Below, one piece after another: positions 1 to 9,642 of a stretch of 40,534 bases of DNA. Within the stretch, counting starts at the first letter, position 1; each line of letters begins with the position of its first letter. The notes beneath the pieces were generated by a model. The model was not told the DNA's origin and ran no database searches. It saw only the letters and a list, made by a program, of their open reading frames with translations. Position numbers and translations under genes: made by a program. Source of the DNA: Aureispira sp. CCB-QB1 (GTDB lineage: Bacteria > Bacteroidota > Bacteroidia > Chitinophagales > Saprospiraceae); contig CAMBRK010000036.1 of NCBI GenBank assembly GCA_945870185.1, forward strand, positions 1-40,534, written 5' to 3'.

Positions 1-96
1 ATTATATATTTCACGGGTTTGGGTTTCGACATGGCCATCTGATCTCACGTAATCTATGATATACTGTTTTAATGTAGACCAGCCTTGATAGAGCAT
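1..96 (-). CDS. Partial ORF running off the left edge, unknown
   Basis: An ATG at 96-94 on the minus strand opens 32 codons with no stop before the window edge. It lies 22 bases downstream of the stop of the AIM24-type gene and on the same strand, so it could be the next gene of that transcript. The visible N-terminus begins MLYQGWSTLKQYIIDYV and has a plausible residue mix, with no signal peptide. I do not recognise the family. An open stretch this short could arise by chance, so this is a tentative call. Confidence 0.4.
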   Translation of the reverse strand, partial: MLYQGWSTLKQYIIDYVRSDGHVETQTREIYN

Positions 97-118
97 CTTT
101 TCTTTTACAATTTGTACT

Positions 119-916
119 CTATTTCCATCCATCTCCATCCAAGATATTACCAAGACCACCCAAAACACTTCCTTCTTCTTTTCCACCATAATTTTTGGCT
201 TTGGACATGATACGGTCGGCGAGCCTATTGAAAGGTAGTGACTGTATCCATACTTTTCCTGGTCCGATAAGACTCGCAAAAAATAATCCCTCTCCGCCAA
301 ATAGAACATTTTTTATGCCCTTGACAAAAACGATGTCGTAATCCACAGTCTGAGTAAATGCCACTAAGCAGCCTGTATCTACTCTGAGATGTTCGCCTAC
401 TTGAAGTGTCCTTTCTACAATATAACCACCTGCATGCATAAAAGCCAATCCATCACCTTCCAATTTTTGCATAATGAAACCTTCTCCACCAAAAAAACCT
501 CGACCTAATTTTTTAGAAAACTCTATTCCTACACTCGTTCCTTGAGCTGCACAAAGGAAAGCATCTTTTTGACAAATAATCTTGCCGTCATAATCACACA
601 AATCCAGTGGAATAATTTTTCCCGAATATGGCGATGCGAAAGACACTTGTGCTTTACCTGATCCTTGATGTGTAAAAGCAGTCATGAACAACTTTTCACC
701 GGTTAACAACCTTTTTCCTGCTCCCATAAGTTTACCTAAGAGCCCCTGATCTTGTCCTGAACCGTCTCCAAAGATGGTGGTCATTTCGATGTCTTCATCC
801 ATCATCATCATGGAACCCGGTTCTGCGATGACTGTTTCACCTGGATCCAGCTCTATCTCTACGAACTGCATCTCCTCTCCAAAAACTTTGAAATCAATCT
901 CGTGTGTATTTTGCAT
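119..916 (-). CDS. AIM24 / TIGR00266 family protein
   Basis: A 265-residue protein of the AIM24 (TIGR00266) family. The N-terminal part carries the family hallmark EPGSMMMM near residue 32, followed by glycine-rich beta repeats such as GRGFFGGEGF and KNVLFGGEGLFF, and it ends near GGLGNILDGDGW. Length fits the bacterial family. These proteins are predicted soluble beta-structures related to mitochondrial AIM24 and tryptophan RNA-binding attenuator-like folds; their biochemical role is not established. There is no signal peptide. The ATG at 916 is the natural start; the 258-base gap to the next gene separates it from a divergent plus-strand transcript. Confidence 0.88.
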   Translation of the reverse strand: MQNTHEIDFKVFGEEMQFVEIELDPGETVIAEPGSMMMMDEDIEMTTIFGDGSGQDQGLLGKLMGAGKRLLTGEKLFMTAFTHQGSGKAQVSFASPYSGKIIPLDLCDYDGKIICQKDAFLCAAQGTSVGIEFSKKLGRGFFGGEGFIMQKLEGDGLAFMHAGGYIVERTLQVGEHLRVDTGCLVAFTQTVDYDIVFVKGIKNVLFGGEGLFFASLIGPGKVWIQSLPFNRLADRIMSKAKNYGGKEEGSVLGGLGNILDGDGWK

Positions 917-1085
917 TGGTCTTATTTTATCACAATATTAAATGATATCTACTATTTAGCAATAATTAAATCGTCAAAATCGTTATTTTTATAGATTTAG
1001 AAGCAAATTGCGACTATAAGTTGTATTATCAACATTTTAACAAAACGGTAAATACATATTATTATCATCTGTAAAGTATTTTTAT

Positions 1086-1093
1086 TACTTTTG
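1086..1093 (+). promoter_or_regulatory. Putative -7 promoter element for the DUF2723 gene
   Basis: TACTTTTG matches the Bacteroidota -7 consensus TAnnTTTG and lies about 80 bases before the ATG at 1175, in the 917-1174 gap between divergent genes. I did not find a clear -33 TTTG at the right distance, so this is a half-supported promoter. Confidence 0.4.
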
Positions 1094-1174
1094 CGTTTAA
1101 TTTTTGATGGCTTATAATATCGTCTTCATTAAAATTTATTATTTTTAACAAAATCAACAGGAAACAACAGCTAT

Positions 1175-4100
1175 ATGCAGTCTTTAAAACGTTTGTCTAA
1201 CATTACAGGATTATTGGTATTTGCCATAACATTTTTTGTATATTATCATTCCGTAGAGCGAACAGGATCTCTTTGGGATTGTGGGGAGTTTATATTAGGA
1301 GCTTACAAGCTTCAGGTAGTGCACCCACCGGGAGCAGGATTATTTGTCCTTGTCGGAAGGATTTTTGCATGGTTAGCCACTGTTTTTTCTGATGATCCTT
1401 CAGATATTGCTTTTGCTGTCAATCTGATGTCTGCTATGTGTACTTCTATAGCTGCTACCATGATAGCATGGATTACGATCATGTTTGGTAAATTGGCATT
1501 GCTCGGAAGAACAGAAGAACCCAACAATGCTCAAAATATAGCACTTTCACTCTCTGGTTTAGTTGCGGGTTTGGCTACTGCATTTAGTACATCTATTTGG
1601 TTTTCTGCCGTAGAGGGTGAAGTTTACGCCATGTCTACGATGTTTACTGTCATGACACTTTGGGCTGCTACAAAATATTACTTTATAGAAGATGAAAATA
1701 CTGCTAATCGTTGGTTGGTATTAAGTCTATTTGTGAGTGGTATGTCTGTAGGTGTTCACTTACTGAGTATTTTGTCATTGCCCGCCATTGCTCTATTGGT
1801 TTACTATAAAAAATACAAAGAACATACTTTGAAGGGTGCGGGTATAGCTATGGTTTTGGGAATAGCGGCCATCATTTTTGTTATGAAAATAGTAATCGTT
1901 GGGATTCCTACTCTCTGGAAAAACCTGGATTACTTTTTGGTCAACTCTTTGGGCATGCCATTTCACTCAGGGATAGTTCCTACTATTTTGATACTTTTTG
2001 GTCTGGGATACTGGGCACTTAAATTTGCTCATACAAAAGGAAATCAAATTTTACAATTAGTAACGGTTTCTGCTATTCTGATTACGGTTGCTTTTTCTAC
2101 TATCGGGGTAGTTGTTATCCGAGCCAATACAGATACTCCCATAAATATGAACGTACCTGGAGACGCCATGAGGCTTCTTCCTTACCTCAATAGGGAGCAA
2201 TATGGGGAAAGGCCTCTAATTTCTGGACCACACTATGATGCAGAACCATCAGAAGTAAACCGCACCGACAGGTATGGACGTGTAGGTGATAAATATGAAA
2301 TTGTTGATGAAAAATATGACTACGTTTATGATCAAAAAGATAAGATTTTATTTCCTCGTATAGGCCATACGGATCAAGGAAGACCTGACCTTCATAGAAT
2401 GTGGAGAGAGGCATTAAATGGTGACAGTAAAGGTAAGCCTACTATGGGTTACAATTTACAGTTCATGCTACATTATCAGATAAATTGGATGTACTTCCGT
2501 TATTTTATGTGGAACTTTGTAGGTCGTCAGACTGCTGAGCAGGGCTACTATCCTTGGGATATCAGTAAAGGGCATTGGATGTCTGGGGTGACTCCGATAG
2601 ATGAAGCCAAGCTGTATAAGATGGATAAAGTTCCAGATACGATTAAAAATGATGAATCGGCAAATAGATACTTTTTCCTTCCTTTGATCTTCGGACTATT
2701 GGGTATAGTATTCCACTTTATTCAACGAAGGAAAGATTTTACGACACTTCTAGTTTTATTTGTGATTACAGGAATAGGTATAATCATCTATTCTAATCAA
2801 CCACCTAATGAGCCAAGAGAAAGAGATTATGTCCTTGTCGGTTCATTCATGACTTTCTGTATTTGGATGGGTATGGGAGTGCTTGCTATTTACCATTTCT
2901 TATCCAGTAAAATATCTGGAGTTGCTCCAGCAGTTTTAGCCGGTCTTTTAGTACTTTCTGCACCTATCATAATGGGCTTTCAAAATTTTGACGACCATAG
3001 CAGAAAACATCATCAAGGATCAAGAGATTATGCAGCCAATTTCCTTAACAGTGTAGAACCCAATGCGATCATATTTACTTATGGCGATAATGATACTTAT
3101 CCTTTATGGTACGCACAAGAAGTTGAAAATATCAGAAGAGACGTAAGGGTGGTTAACCTCAGTTTGATCGCTGTAGACTGGTATATCAATAAACTCAGAA
3201 ACAAAGTTAATGACTCGCCACCGATAAAATTGACTCTTACTGAAGAAAGTTATCGAGGAAAAAACAGAAACCAAGTTTTCTTCGCTAATCCTAGAGGTGA
3301 AAATATGGCAGCTCCTATGAATGTTTTTGAGGGACTCAGAAAAATAGGTGATCCTGCTTACACCGTTCAAGGACAAAATTATATTAATACACGAAATTTC
3401 TTTATCCCTGTAGATAGAGAAAAATATAGTAAACTTAAATTCCAACCCGCTATAGATACAAGCGAATGGGCTGATGTGATCAATATTAGATTTCCAGAGA
3501 ATTCAAACTATATCATGAAGGATGAGTTGGCGATTATGGATCTTATTGCTTCAAATTTTTATGAGCGACCTATTTACTTTGCCATTACCTGTCAACCGTC
3601 AAAATTACTCGGCTTAAATGAATATATAGAAATGGAAGGACTAGGGCTTCGAGTATCACCTACAAAAGTGAGGGTAAGGTCACAACTGCCGAGTATTTAT
3701 GGTTACGGAGATATTAATGAAGAAAAAGTTTATAATAATGTTATGACCAAGTGGAAGTGGGGCAATTTTGATAAAATGAAGTTATTTATTGACAAAAGCT
3801 ACATGGCAGAAGTTCAAGCAATGAAATTGGTAATGCTCCGTGCAGCGATCGAGTTTGATCGCAAGGGAGATTCCAAGCGTGCTATCGAGATGGCCAATAA
3901 ATATTTTGAAGCTTTCCCTCACATGAACTTTGCATATGACTCTGGCATTATGCCTTTTATCAACGTTTTGGTAAATTCTAAAGATTTCGAGTCAGCTAAA
4001 AAGCACTTGCGCATCCTAGCCAACGAAACTAAACAGTATATCGAATTTTATGAATCTCAGACTTCCGATGAAGTATTCAATAGTTTTAAACAAGATTATC

Positions 4101-4237
4101 AATATAGATTAAGTTCTGTAGAAGATGTCTTAGAAACAGCCAAGAAAATGGAAGATCCAGGATTTGAAAAAGAAATGAATGATTTATTGGGTGGATATAT
4201 TAAAGGTGATGAAAACATGGATCCTATTTTAAAATAA
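1175..4237 (+). CDS. DUF2723 multi-pass membrane protein, glycosyltransferase-like
   Basis: A 1020-residue integral membrane protein of the DUF2723 family, typical of Bacteroidota. The first hydrophobic helix (about residues 11-25) is followed by an acidic loop motif SLWDCGEF (D35, E38), which resembles the catalytic acidic loop of protein O-mannosyltransferase-type GT-C enzymes. Many hydrophobic helices follow up to about residue 320, with more at about 500-600. Next comes a soluble part with the family-typical IFTYGDNDTYPLWY motif and a helical C-terminus (about 890-1010). Transfer of a sugar from a lipid carrier to proteins or envelope glycans is an inference from fold resemblance. rpiB starts 8 bases after the stop, suggesting co-transcription. 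Confidence 0.88.
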   Translation: MQSLKRLSNITGLLVFAITFFVYYHSVERTGSLWDCGEFILGAYKLQVVHPPGAGLFVLVGRIFAWLATVFSDDPSDIAFAVNLMSAMCTSIAATMIAWITIMFGKLALLGRTEEPNNAQNIALSLSGLVAGLATAFSTSIWFSAVEGEVYAMSTMFTVMTLWAATKYYFIEDENTANRWLVLSLFVSGMSVGVHLLSILSLPAIALLVYYKKYKEHTLKGAGIAMVLGIAAIIFVMKIVIVGIPTLWKNLDYFLVNSLGMPFHSGIVPTILILFGLGYWALKFAHTKGNQILQLVTVSAILITVAFSTIGVVVIRANTDTPINMNVPGDAMRLLPYLNREQYGERPLISGPHYDAEPSEVNRTDRYGRVGDKYEIVDEKYDYVYDQKDKILFPRIGHTDQGRPDLHRMWREALNGDSKGKPTMGYNLQFMLHYQINWMYFRYFMWNFVGRQTAEQGYYPWDISKGHWMSGVTPIDEAKLYKMDKVPDTIKNDESANRYFFLPLIFGLLGIVFHFIQRRKDFTTLLVLFVITGIGIIIYSNQPPNEPRERDYVLVGSFMTFCIWMGMGVLAIYHFLSSKISGVAPAVLAGLLVLSAPIIMGFQNFDDHSRKHHQGSRDYAANFLNSVEPNAIIFTYGDNDTYPLWYAQEVENIRRDVRVVNLSLIAVDWYINKLRNKVNDSPPIKLTLTEESYRGKNRNQVFFANPRGENMAAPMNVFEGLRKIGDPAYTVQGQNYINTRNFFIPVDREKYSKLKFQPAIDTSEWADVINIRFPENSNYIMKDELAIMDLIASNFYERPIYFAITCQPSKLLGLNEYIEMEGLGLRVSPTKVRVRSQLPSIYGYGDINEEKVYNNVMTKWKWGNFDKMKLFIDKSYMAEVQAMKLVMLRAAIEFDRKGDSKRAIEMANKYFEAFPHMNFAYDSGIMPFINVLVNSKDFESAKKHLRILANETKQYIEFYESQTSDEVFNSFKQDYQYRLSSVEDVLETAKKMEDPGFEKEMNDLLGGYIKGDENMDPILK

Positions 4238-4245
4238 TATGACAA

Positions 4246-4674
4246 ATGAATATTGCGATAGCTTCAGACCATGCGGGTTTTGAATTAAAAAAATATATTG
4301 TAAGAAAACTAGAAAAAGACGGCTATCGGGTTAAAGACTTTGGTCCGGAGTCTGACAGCTCCGTAGATTATCCTGATTTTGGACATATAGTTGCATCCGC
4401 TGTTGAAAATAAAGCAGAAGTTCTTGGTATTCTCATTTGCGGTAGCGGTAATGGTATTTGTATGACCGCTAATAAACACAGTGGAATTCGCGCAGCACTT
4501 TGTTGGACTGCTGAGATCAGTAGTCTAGCGAGGCAACATAACAACGCTAATATACTTTGCCTACCGGCAAGATTCGTAAGTAAGATGCTTGCCGGCCGAA
4601 TTGTGGATAGTTTTCTCTCTAGTAAATTTGAAGGTGGTAGACATCAAAAAAGAGTAGACAAAATACCTTGCTAA
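4246..4674 (+). CDS. rpiB: Ribose 5-phosphate isomerase B
   Basis: A 142-residue RpiB/LacAB-family sugar isomerase that interconverts ribose 5-phosphate and ribulose 5-phosphate in the pentose phosphate pathway, in the cytoplasm. The N-terminus has the ASDHAGFELK motif (D8, H9), and the active-site cysteine C65 sits in LICGSGNGICM, followed by ANKHSGIRAAL. Length is normal for the family (about 140-150). The ATG lies 8 bases after the preceding stop, so it is probably translated from the same message as the DUF2723 gene; no functional link between the two is evident. Confidence 0.95.
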   Translation: MNIAIASDHAGFELKKYIVRKLEKDGYRVKDFGPESDSSVDYPDFGHIVASAVENKAEVLGILICGSGNGICMTANKHSGIRAALCWTAEISSLARQHNNANILCLPARFVSKMLAGRIVDSFLSSKFEGGRHQKRVDKIPC

Positions 4675-4782
4675 AGAATTTGTTTTTAAATTCAATACAA
4701 CATTATACATATAAAGCATTTATCGTTTAATTTGGGGCTACACAGTAAAGGTATCCTACATGACTCAAATAATTTAATACAA

Positions 4783-6411
4783 ATGAAAAGTTTAAAATTC
4801 TTAGTTACATTATCACTTATTCTTAATTTTGGGTTAGCCAAAAGTCAATATATCAGTACAATAAATATTCCAGACAAAAGTAAACCTAAAGTTACAGCAG
4901 AAAATGACTTGTCTTACCGATATGCCTCAGGCATTTCCCCGTCTAAACTTAGAGATCACCTAAAAGTACTGGCATCCGACTCCTTGGAAGGTAGAGAAAC
5001 CGGAACAAAAGGAATTGAATTGGCCGCAGAATATATCTCGAGACATTTGAGAAACATAGGTTTGTCCACCTACAAAGATCAAGGTACATATTTTCAACCC
5101 GTAGCCTTTACTTTCTCAAAGTGGTTGGATACAGACCTATACGTTCATAAACAAAGGTTTAGATTACTCTGGGATTATATTGCTTTACCCGAAGACAATG
5201 AAAATAAAGAAATTATAGCGGATACAGAAGTTATATTTTTAGGATATGGAATTGAAGACCCGAAATACAACGATTATAAAAATATAGATGTAAAGGGTAA
5301 GGTCATCATGATCAATAAAGGAGAACCATGGAATGGTAAAACTGGCTTTTCATACATCACAGGAACTGCAGATACTTCCCAATGGAGCCAAGACCTAGAT
5401 AGAAAACTTAAAATAGCAAAGGACAAAGGAGCCGCACTTGTTCTCATCATCGAAGAAGATATCAAGAAAACTGTGGAAAATAATCGAAGAAGACTATTGT
5501 CACCATTTTTACAGTTGGGAAATCTTAAAAACCCTAAACTAGCAACAGCTAACCACGCGTTCGTCTCTTCTAGCGTAGCCAAAAGTATTATCGGTACCAA
5601 CGAAAAAAAGATAATAAAAGCAAGAAAAAGTATATCTAAAGGTAAACCGTCTGCCGTAAAACTTCCTACTGATTTTGTAATCAACATGGCTATCGATCGT
5701 AAAGTTTTGGAAGGTAATAACATAGTAGGATATATACAAGGAAGAACTAAAAAAGATGAATATGTAGTTGTTTCTGCACATTATGATCACTTAGGTAAGC
5801 GAGGTGATGAAGTCTATAATGGTGCCGACGATAATGCATCAGGTAGTAGCACATTAATGGAATTAGCTCGTGCTGCTCAGCAAGCTGTATTAGAAGGAAA
5901 CAGACCAGAAAGAAGTGTTGTTTTCATTTGGTTTACAGGAGAAGAAAAAGGATTGTTGGGTTCACAATTTTACGCTGAAAATCCTATTTTTCCTCTTCAA
6001 AGCACCGTAGCAAACATTAATGTAGATATGGTAGGTAGAGTAGACGATAAGTATAAAAATAATCCTGATTATATCTATGTTATTGGTTCTGACCGATTGA
6101 GTTCAGACTTGCACAAAATCAATGAAGAAGTAAATCAAAAATATACTCAACTTACCTTGGATTATACTTATAATGACGAAAATGACCCAAATAAATATTA
6201 TTATAGGTCAGATCATTATAACTTTGCTGCAAAGGGTGTGCCTGCTATTTTTTACTTTAACGGTACACACCCAGATTATCACATGACTAGTGACGATATT
6301 GAAAAAATTAATTTCGATAAAATGGCTAATGTTGGTAAACTGATCTTTCACACACTATGGGATCTTGCAAACAGACCCGAAAGAATAAAGGTGGATAGAA
6401 ATAATAAGTAA
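4783..6411 (+). CDS. Secreted M28-family zinc metallopeptidase
   Basis: An M28 (aminopeptidase Y/S type) peptidase. I start it at the ATG at 4783 because this places a signal peptide (MKSLKFLVTLSLILNFG) at the N-terminus; a longer TTG-initiated frame from 4732 adds 17 unlikely residues. Di-zinc ligands are visible: H333 in SAHYDHLG, D349/D350 in NGADDNASGS, E387/E388 in FTGEEKGLLG, D415 in NVDMVGR, and a histidine in the C-terminal THPDYHMTSDD stretch. A PA-like inserted segment (about residues 120-280) lies before the catalytic core. It probably acts in the periplasm or outside the cell to release amino acids from peptides. Confidence 0.9.
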   Translation: MKSLKFLVTLSLILNFGLAKSQYISTINIPDKSKPKVTAENDLSYRYASGISPSKLRDHLKVLASDSLEGRETGTKGIELAAEYISRHLRNIGLSTYKDQGTYFQPVAFTFSKWLDTDLYVHKQRFRLLWDYIALPEDNENKEIIADTEVIFLGYGIEDPKYNDYKNIDVKGKVIMINKGEPWNGKTGFSYITGTADTSQWSQDLDRKLKIAKDKGAALVLIIEEDIKKTVENNRRRLLSPFLQLGNLKNPKLATANHAFVSSSVAKSIIGTNEKKIIKARKSISKGKPSAVKLPTDFVINMAIDRKVLEGNNIVGYIQGRTKKDEYVVVSAHYDHLGKRGDEVYNGADDNASGSSTLMELARAAQQAVLEGNRPERSVVFIWFTGEEKGLLGSQFYAENPIFPLQSTVANINVDMVGRVDDKYKNNPDYIYVIGSDRLSSDLHKINEEVNQKYTQLTLDYTYNDENDPNKYYYRSDHYNFAAKGVPAIFYFNGTHPDYHMTSDDIEKINFDKMANVGKLIFHTLWDLANRPERIKVDRNNK

Positions 6412-6429
6412 GCTCATAATGTACTTATT

Positions 6430-6461
6430 TGGATTTACTTTTTATGCTTAATTTAAATCCA
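6430..6461. repeat. Inverted repeat between the M28 gene and thrB
   Basis: An 8-base perfect inverted repeat, TGGATTTA (6430-6437) and TAAATCCA (6454-6461), encloses a 16-base loop, about 20 bases before the thrB start. There is no T-run after it on the plus strand, so it is not a classical terminator. It could be an operator or a weak leader structure, or chance in AT-rich DNA. Confidence 0.3.
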
Positions 6462-6482
6462 TGAAGATTAAATTATTTTGAT

Positions 6483-7418
6483 ATGCCTAAGCCGGGAATT
6501 AAGGTTTTTGCGCCAGCATCAGTAGCTAATGTAGCTGTAGGGTTTGATATCTTAGGCTTTGCTCTAGAAAAACCTGGAGACGAAGTCATCATTAGAGAAG
6601 GATCTTCACCTGGGCTCGTCATTAGCTTAATCACAGGAGCAGGTGGTAAACTACCTTATGATATTCAAAAAAATACTGCTGGTTACTCTGCCTATAGACT
6701 ACTTGAGCATTTAGGAGAAACTGACAGACCATTAGAAATGGAGATTCACAAAAAAATGCCTTTTGGAAGTGGTCTAGGTTCTTCCGCTGCAAGTGCTGCA
6801 GCTGGAGTTTTTGCAGTCAATGAATTTCTAAAAAGTGGATTAAGCAAACATGAAATTCTTAGGTTTGCTGTAGAAGGAGAACAAATTGCCGACGGAGCTT
6901 TTCATGCCGATAATGTAGCTCCGTCTCTGATGGGAGGTATGATTCTTATTCGCGATAATGAAACATTAGATATTAAAAAGTTGCATATTCCTCATGGACT
7001 TTGTGTAGCCGTGATCTACCCGCATGTAGAAGTACTTACTCGGGAATCGAGAAGTATTCTAAAGCCCGAAATCCCATTTAAGGATTTCATCAAACAAAGT
7101 GGAAATCTTGGTTCCTTTGTTGCTGCTATGTACACTTCTGATTTTGACATGATAAAAAGATCTCTTCACGATCTGATAATCGAACCACAGAGAGCTCATC
7201 TTATACCATATTTCTATGAGATGAAGGAAGCTGCTTTGAAATGTGGAGCCCTAGGTTTTAGTATCAGTGGGGCAGGACCATCTATGTTTGCACTTTGTGA
7301 TAACACTGGCGTTGCACAAGATATTTTGGAGCAGGCAAAATCAATATATAAAACTAAAAAACTACATATTGATACTTATTATTCCAAAATAAACCACGAA
7401 GGTGCCATTCGTTTTTAA
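6483..7418 (+). CDS. thrB: Homoserine kinase
   Basis: A 311-residue GHMP-family kinase that phosphorylates L-homoserine to O-phospho-L-homoserine, the penultimate step of threonine synthesis. The N-terminal APASVANVAVGFDILG motif (residues 10-25), the phosphate-binding PFGSGLGSSAASAAAG loop (93-108) and the C-terminal SISGAGPSMFAL motif are all present. Length is normal. The ATG at 6483 places the first motif correctly. It is followed by thrC after 16 bases, so the pair forms a thrBC operon. The aspartokinase/homoserine dehydrogenase gene that often precedes thrB in this phylum is absent here; a peptidase gene occupies that place. Confidence 0.96.
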   Translation: MPKPGIKVFAPASVANVAVGFDILGFALEKPGDEVIIREGSSPGLVISLITGAGGKLPYDIQKNTAGYSAYRLLEHLGETDRPLEMEIHKKMPFGSGLGSSAASAAAGVFAVNEFLKSGLSKHEILRFAVEGEQIADGAFHADNVAPSLMGGMILIRDNETLDIKKLHIPHGLCVAVIYPHVEVLTRESRSILKPEIPFKDFIKQSGNLGSFVAAMYTSDFDMIKRSLHDLIIEPQRAHLIPYFYEMKEAALKCGALGFSISGAGPSMFALCDNTGVAQDILEQAKSIYKTKKLHIDTYYSKINHEGAIRF

Positions 7419-7434
7419 TTCTTAGTAATATTTT

Positions 7435-8724
7435 ATGCAATTTTATTCCACTAACAATAAAGATATAAAAGTTAATATCAAACAAGCTGTGATGCAATCA
7501 TTAGCGGCAGATAAAGGATTGTACATGCCTGAGTACATTCCTCAAATGAATATTGACTTTATTGAAAACCTGTCTTCTTTCGACTTAAGAGATATTTCAT
7601 TTACAGTAAGTAAGGCCATTTTAGGTGGCGATATTCCAGAAAATGACCTCAAGGAAATCGTTTATAAAGCCATTAACTTTGATGCACCGGTTGTAAAAAT
7701 CAGTGATCAGATATACACGTTGGAATTGTGGCATGGACCTAGTCTTGCATTCAAGGACTTCGGTGCAAGATTTATGGCAGGCTTAATGTCTTATTTTATA
7801 CAGGGAGAAAATAAAAAACTCACCATTCTTGTTGCCACATCAGGTGATACGGGCGGAGCAGTTGCTGACGGTTTTTATAAGGTACCAGGCATTGAAGTTA
7901 TCATATTATATCCTTCTGGCAAGGTCAGTGATTTACAAGAAAAACAATTGACAACGCTAGATGAAAATATAACGGCTTTAGAAATCAATGGTACTTTTGA
8001 TGATTGTCAGAGTCTGGTAAAAGAAGCATTTCTAGATGATAAACTTAATGCAAACTATAATTTTAGTTCTGCTAATAGTATAAATATATCAAGACTCATA
8101 CCTCAAAGCTTTTATTATTTCGAAGCATATAAACAAATTAAGGACCTTGGTAAGGAGGTGGTGATAAGTGTACCTAGCGGTAATTTTGGTAATTTGACAG
8201 CAGGAATCCTAGCTAAAAAGATGGGCTTACCTATCAAGAGATTTATTGCTGCTACCAATATCAATCATATAGTACCAGATTATTTAGACAACGGTCAATA
8301 TACACCTAAATCTTCTATCGCTACGATCAGCAACGCAATGGACGTAGGCAATCCTAGTAACTTTGTGCGATTACTGGATTTATATGACCATGATATTAAC
8401 GCTATACGTAAAGACGTATCTGGATTTTGGATCACTGATGATGATACTCGTTTGGCTTTGAAAGATGCTTATGAAAAATATCAATACATCTGTGATCCTC
8501 ATGGTGCTATTGGGTATAAATCATTATCATTTTTATCAGATACAGAGGTAGGTATATTTTTAGGTACTGCCCATCCTGCTAAGTTTCTGGACACTGTAGA
8601 ACAAACACTTGGGACAAAAATTACAATACCGGAAAGCTTAGCTGCAATATCAGATAAGGTAAAGAGCGCACATTACCTCGAAAAAGATTTTACAACATTC
8701 AAGAAATTTTTATTAGAACGCTAG
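7435..8724 (+). CDS. thrC: Threonine synthase
   Basis: A 429-residue PLP-dependent enzyme that converts O-phosphohomoserine to threonine. The N-terminal lid region is followed by the PLP-lysine motif SLAFKDFGARF (K107), the VATSGDTGGAVADGF phosphate-binding segment and the VPSGNFGNLTAG motif. Length fits the family. It is the second gene of the thrBC pair. Its stop at 8724 is 2 bases from the end of the converging gene on the other strand, with no terminator hairpin visible between them, so transcripts may overlap. Confidence 0.97.
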   Translation: MQFYSTNNKDIKVNIKQAVMQSLAADKGLYMPEYIPQMNIDFIENLSSFDLRDISFTVSKAILGGDIPENDLKEIVYKAINFDAPVVKISDQIYTLELWHGPSLAFKDFGARFMAGLMSYFIQGENKKLTILVATSGDTGGAVADGFYKVPGIEVIILYPSGKVSDLQEKQLTTLDENITALEINGTFDDCQSLVKEAFLDDKLNANYNFSSANSINISRLIPQSFYYFEAYKQIKDLGKEVVISVPSGNFGNLTAGILAKKMGLPIKRFIAATNINHIVPDYLDNGQYTPKSSIATISNAMDVGNPSNFVRLLDLYDHDINAIRKDVSGFWITDDDTRLALKDAYEKYQYICDPHGAIGYKSLSFLSDTEVGIFLGTAHPAKFLDTVEQTLGTKITIPESLAAISDKVKSAHYLEKDFTTFKKFLLER

Positions 8725-8726
8725 AT

Positions 8727-9641
8727 CTAACAATTTTCCAAATATAGCTTTTTCTCCTTCTCAAGACTTTCTATAGCATACTCAATCACAGTCTTTTCCG
8801 CTTTCAGAAAAGCTAATGTTTGGTCCGTGTTTTTTATATTATCCTTAATACAAATTTTTGCTCTTGTGAGATGAGTATTACTGATCCATCCAAACATCAT
8901 TTCTGAATGCATATTTTCAAAAAAACTAATATATGGTGTATATAAATTTTTATTCTTAGAATCGTGATTTATGTCTTTCAATTCTTTATTCAGATTTTGT
9001 TCCAATTGATCAACTAATGATATGGTTTGCCGGAAATTTTTTAATTGTTGTATTTGATCATAATAAAAAACCTTGAGTTGGTTATTATTGATATCTTCAA
9101 AAGATGCCAAATTTTTTAGTAGGCCTTTTAAATGAATCTTTAATTCTGATGCTGCTTCTGTCGCTTCTTTGATTTCTGTCAAGTCTTTAATTTTTTGTGT
9201 TATTTTATTTTCAAACTGAATTAAGGTATCGGACAAGTGATGCTTTTCATTAGTAGATTTTGTTGCTATGATTAATGTCTGAATTTCGGTATAAACTTGT
9301 TCCTTCAATTTAATTTTATTTTCTAGTATTTCTTTTTCGAATTCCAATAATTTAATCTTATTGGCTAGATCATCGTATTTTAAAATAGCCATCAGATATT
9401 CTTCCCTTTCTTTAGCCAATTTTTGATCTATATCTCCTAGAAATTTTTTATATAAATATGAGGTTGTAGTCTTCTCGAGCTTCTGTACATCTAGATATTC
9501 TTTATCAACCAAAATCTTCGCTAAAGCTAAATCATGAGAAAAATCATCCAACTCGTGTATGAGGATAGCAAGTCTTTTCTCAGCCTTGACTATGGAATGT
9601 AATTCTTCTTGAAGTTGATCTATGTTTTTCCCTATATCCAT
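8727..9641 (-). CDS. Coiled-coil protein of unknown function
   Basis: A 304-residue, charged, helix-rich protein (many K, E, L, I; almost no glycine or proline) with heptad-like spacing along most of its length, consistent with long coiled coils. No signal peptide and no membrane segment are visible, so it is probably cytoplasmic. I do not recognise the family. It is the last gene of the dtd-mazG-like operon, starting 1 base after the mazG-like stop, which argues for tight co-expression. Its role cannot be read from the sequence. Confidence 0.8.
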   Translation of the reverse strand: MDIGKNIDQLQEELHSIVKAEKRLAILIHELDDFSHDLALAKILVDKEYLDVQKLEKTTTSYLYKKFLGDIDQKLAKEREEYLMAILKYDDLANKIKLLEFEKEILENKIKLKEQVYTEIQTLIIATKSTNEKHHLSDTLIQFENKITQKIKDLTEIKEATEAASELKIHLKGLLKNLASFEDINNNQLKVFYYDQIQQLKNFRQTISLVDQLEQNLNKELKDINHDSKNKNLYTPYISFFENMHSEMMFGWISNTHLTRAKICIKDNIKNTDQTLAFLKAEKTVIEYAIESLEKEKKLYLENC

Positions 9642-9642
9642 T

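Noticed and set aside
339-347. TAATCCACA, one mismatch from a DnaA box (also at 14111-14119)
   Set aside because: Both are single near-matches inside coding sequence, without clustering or AT-rich context.
4732-4782. TTG-initiated N-terminal extension of the M28 peptidase
   Set aside because: It would bury the signal peptide behind 17 polar residues; the ATG at 4783 starts the signal peptide directly.
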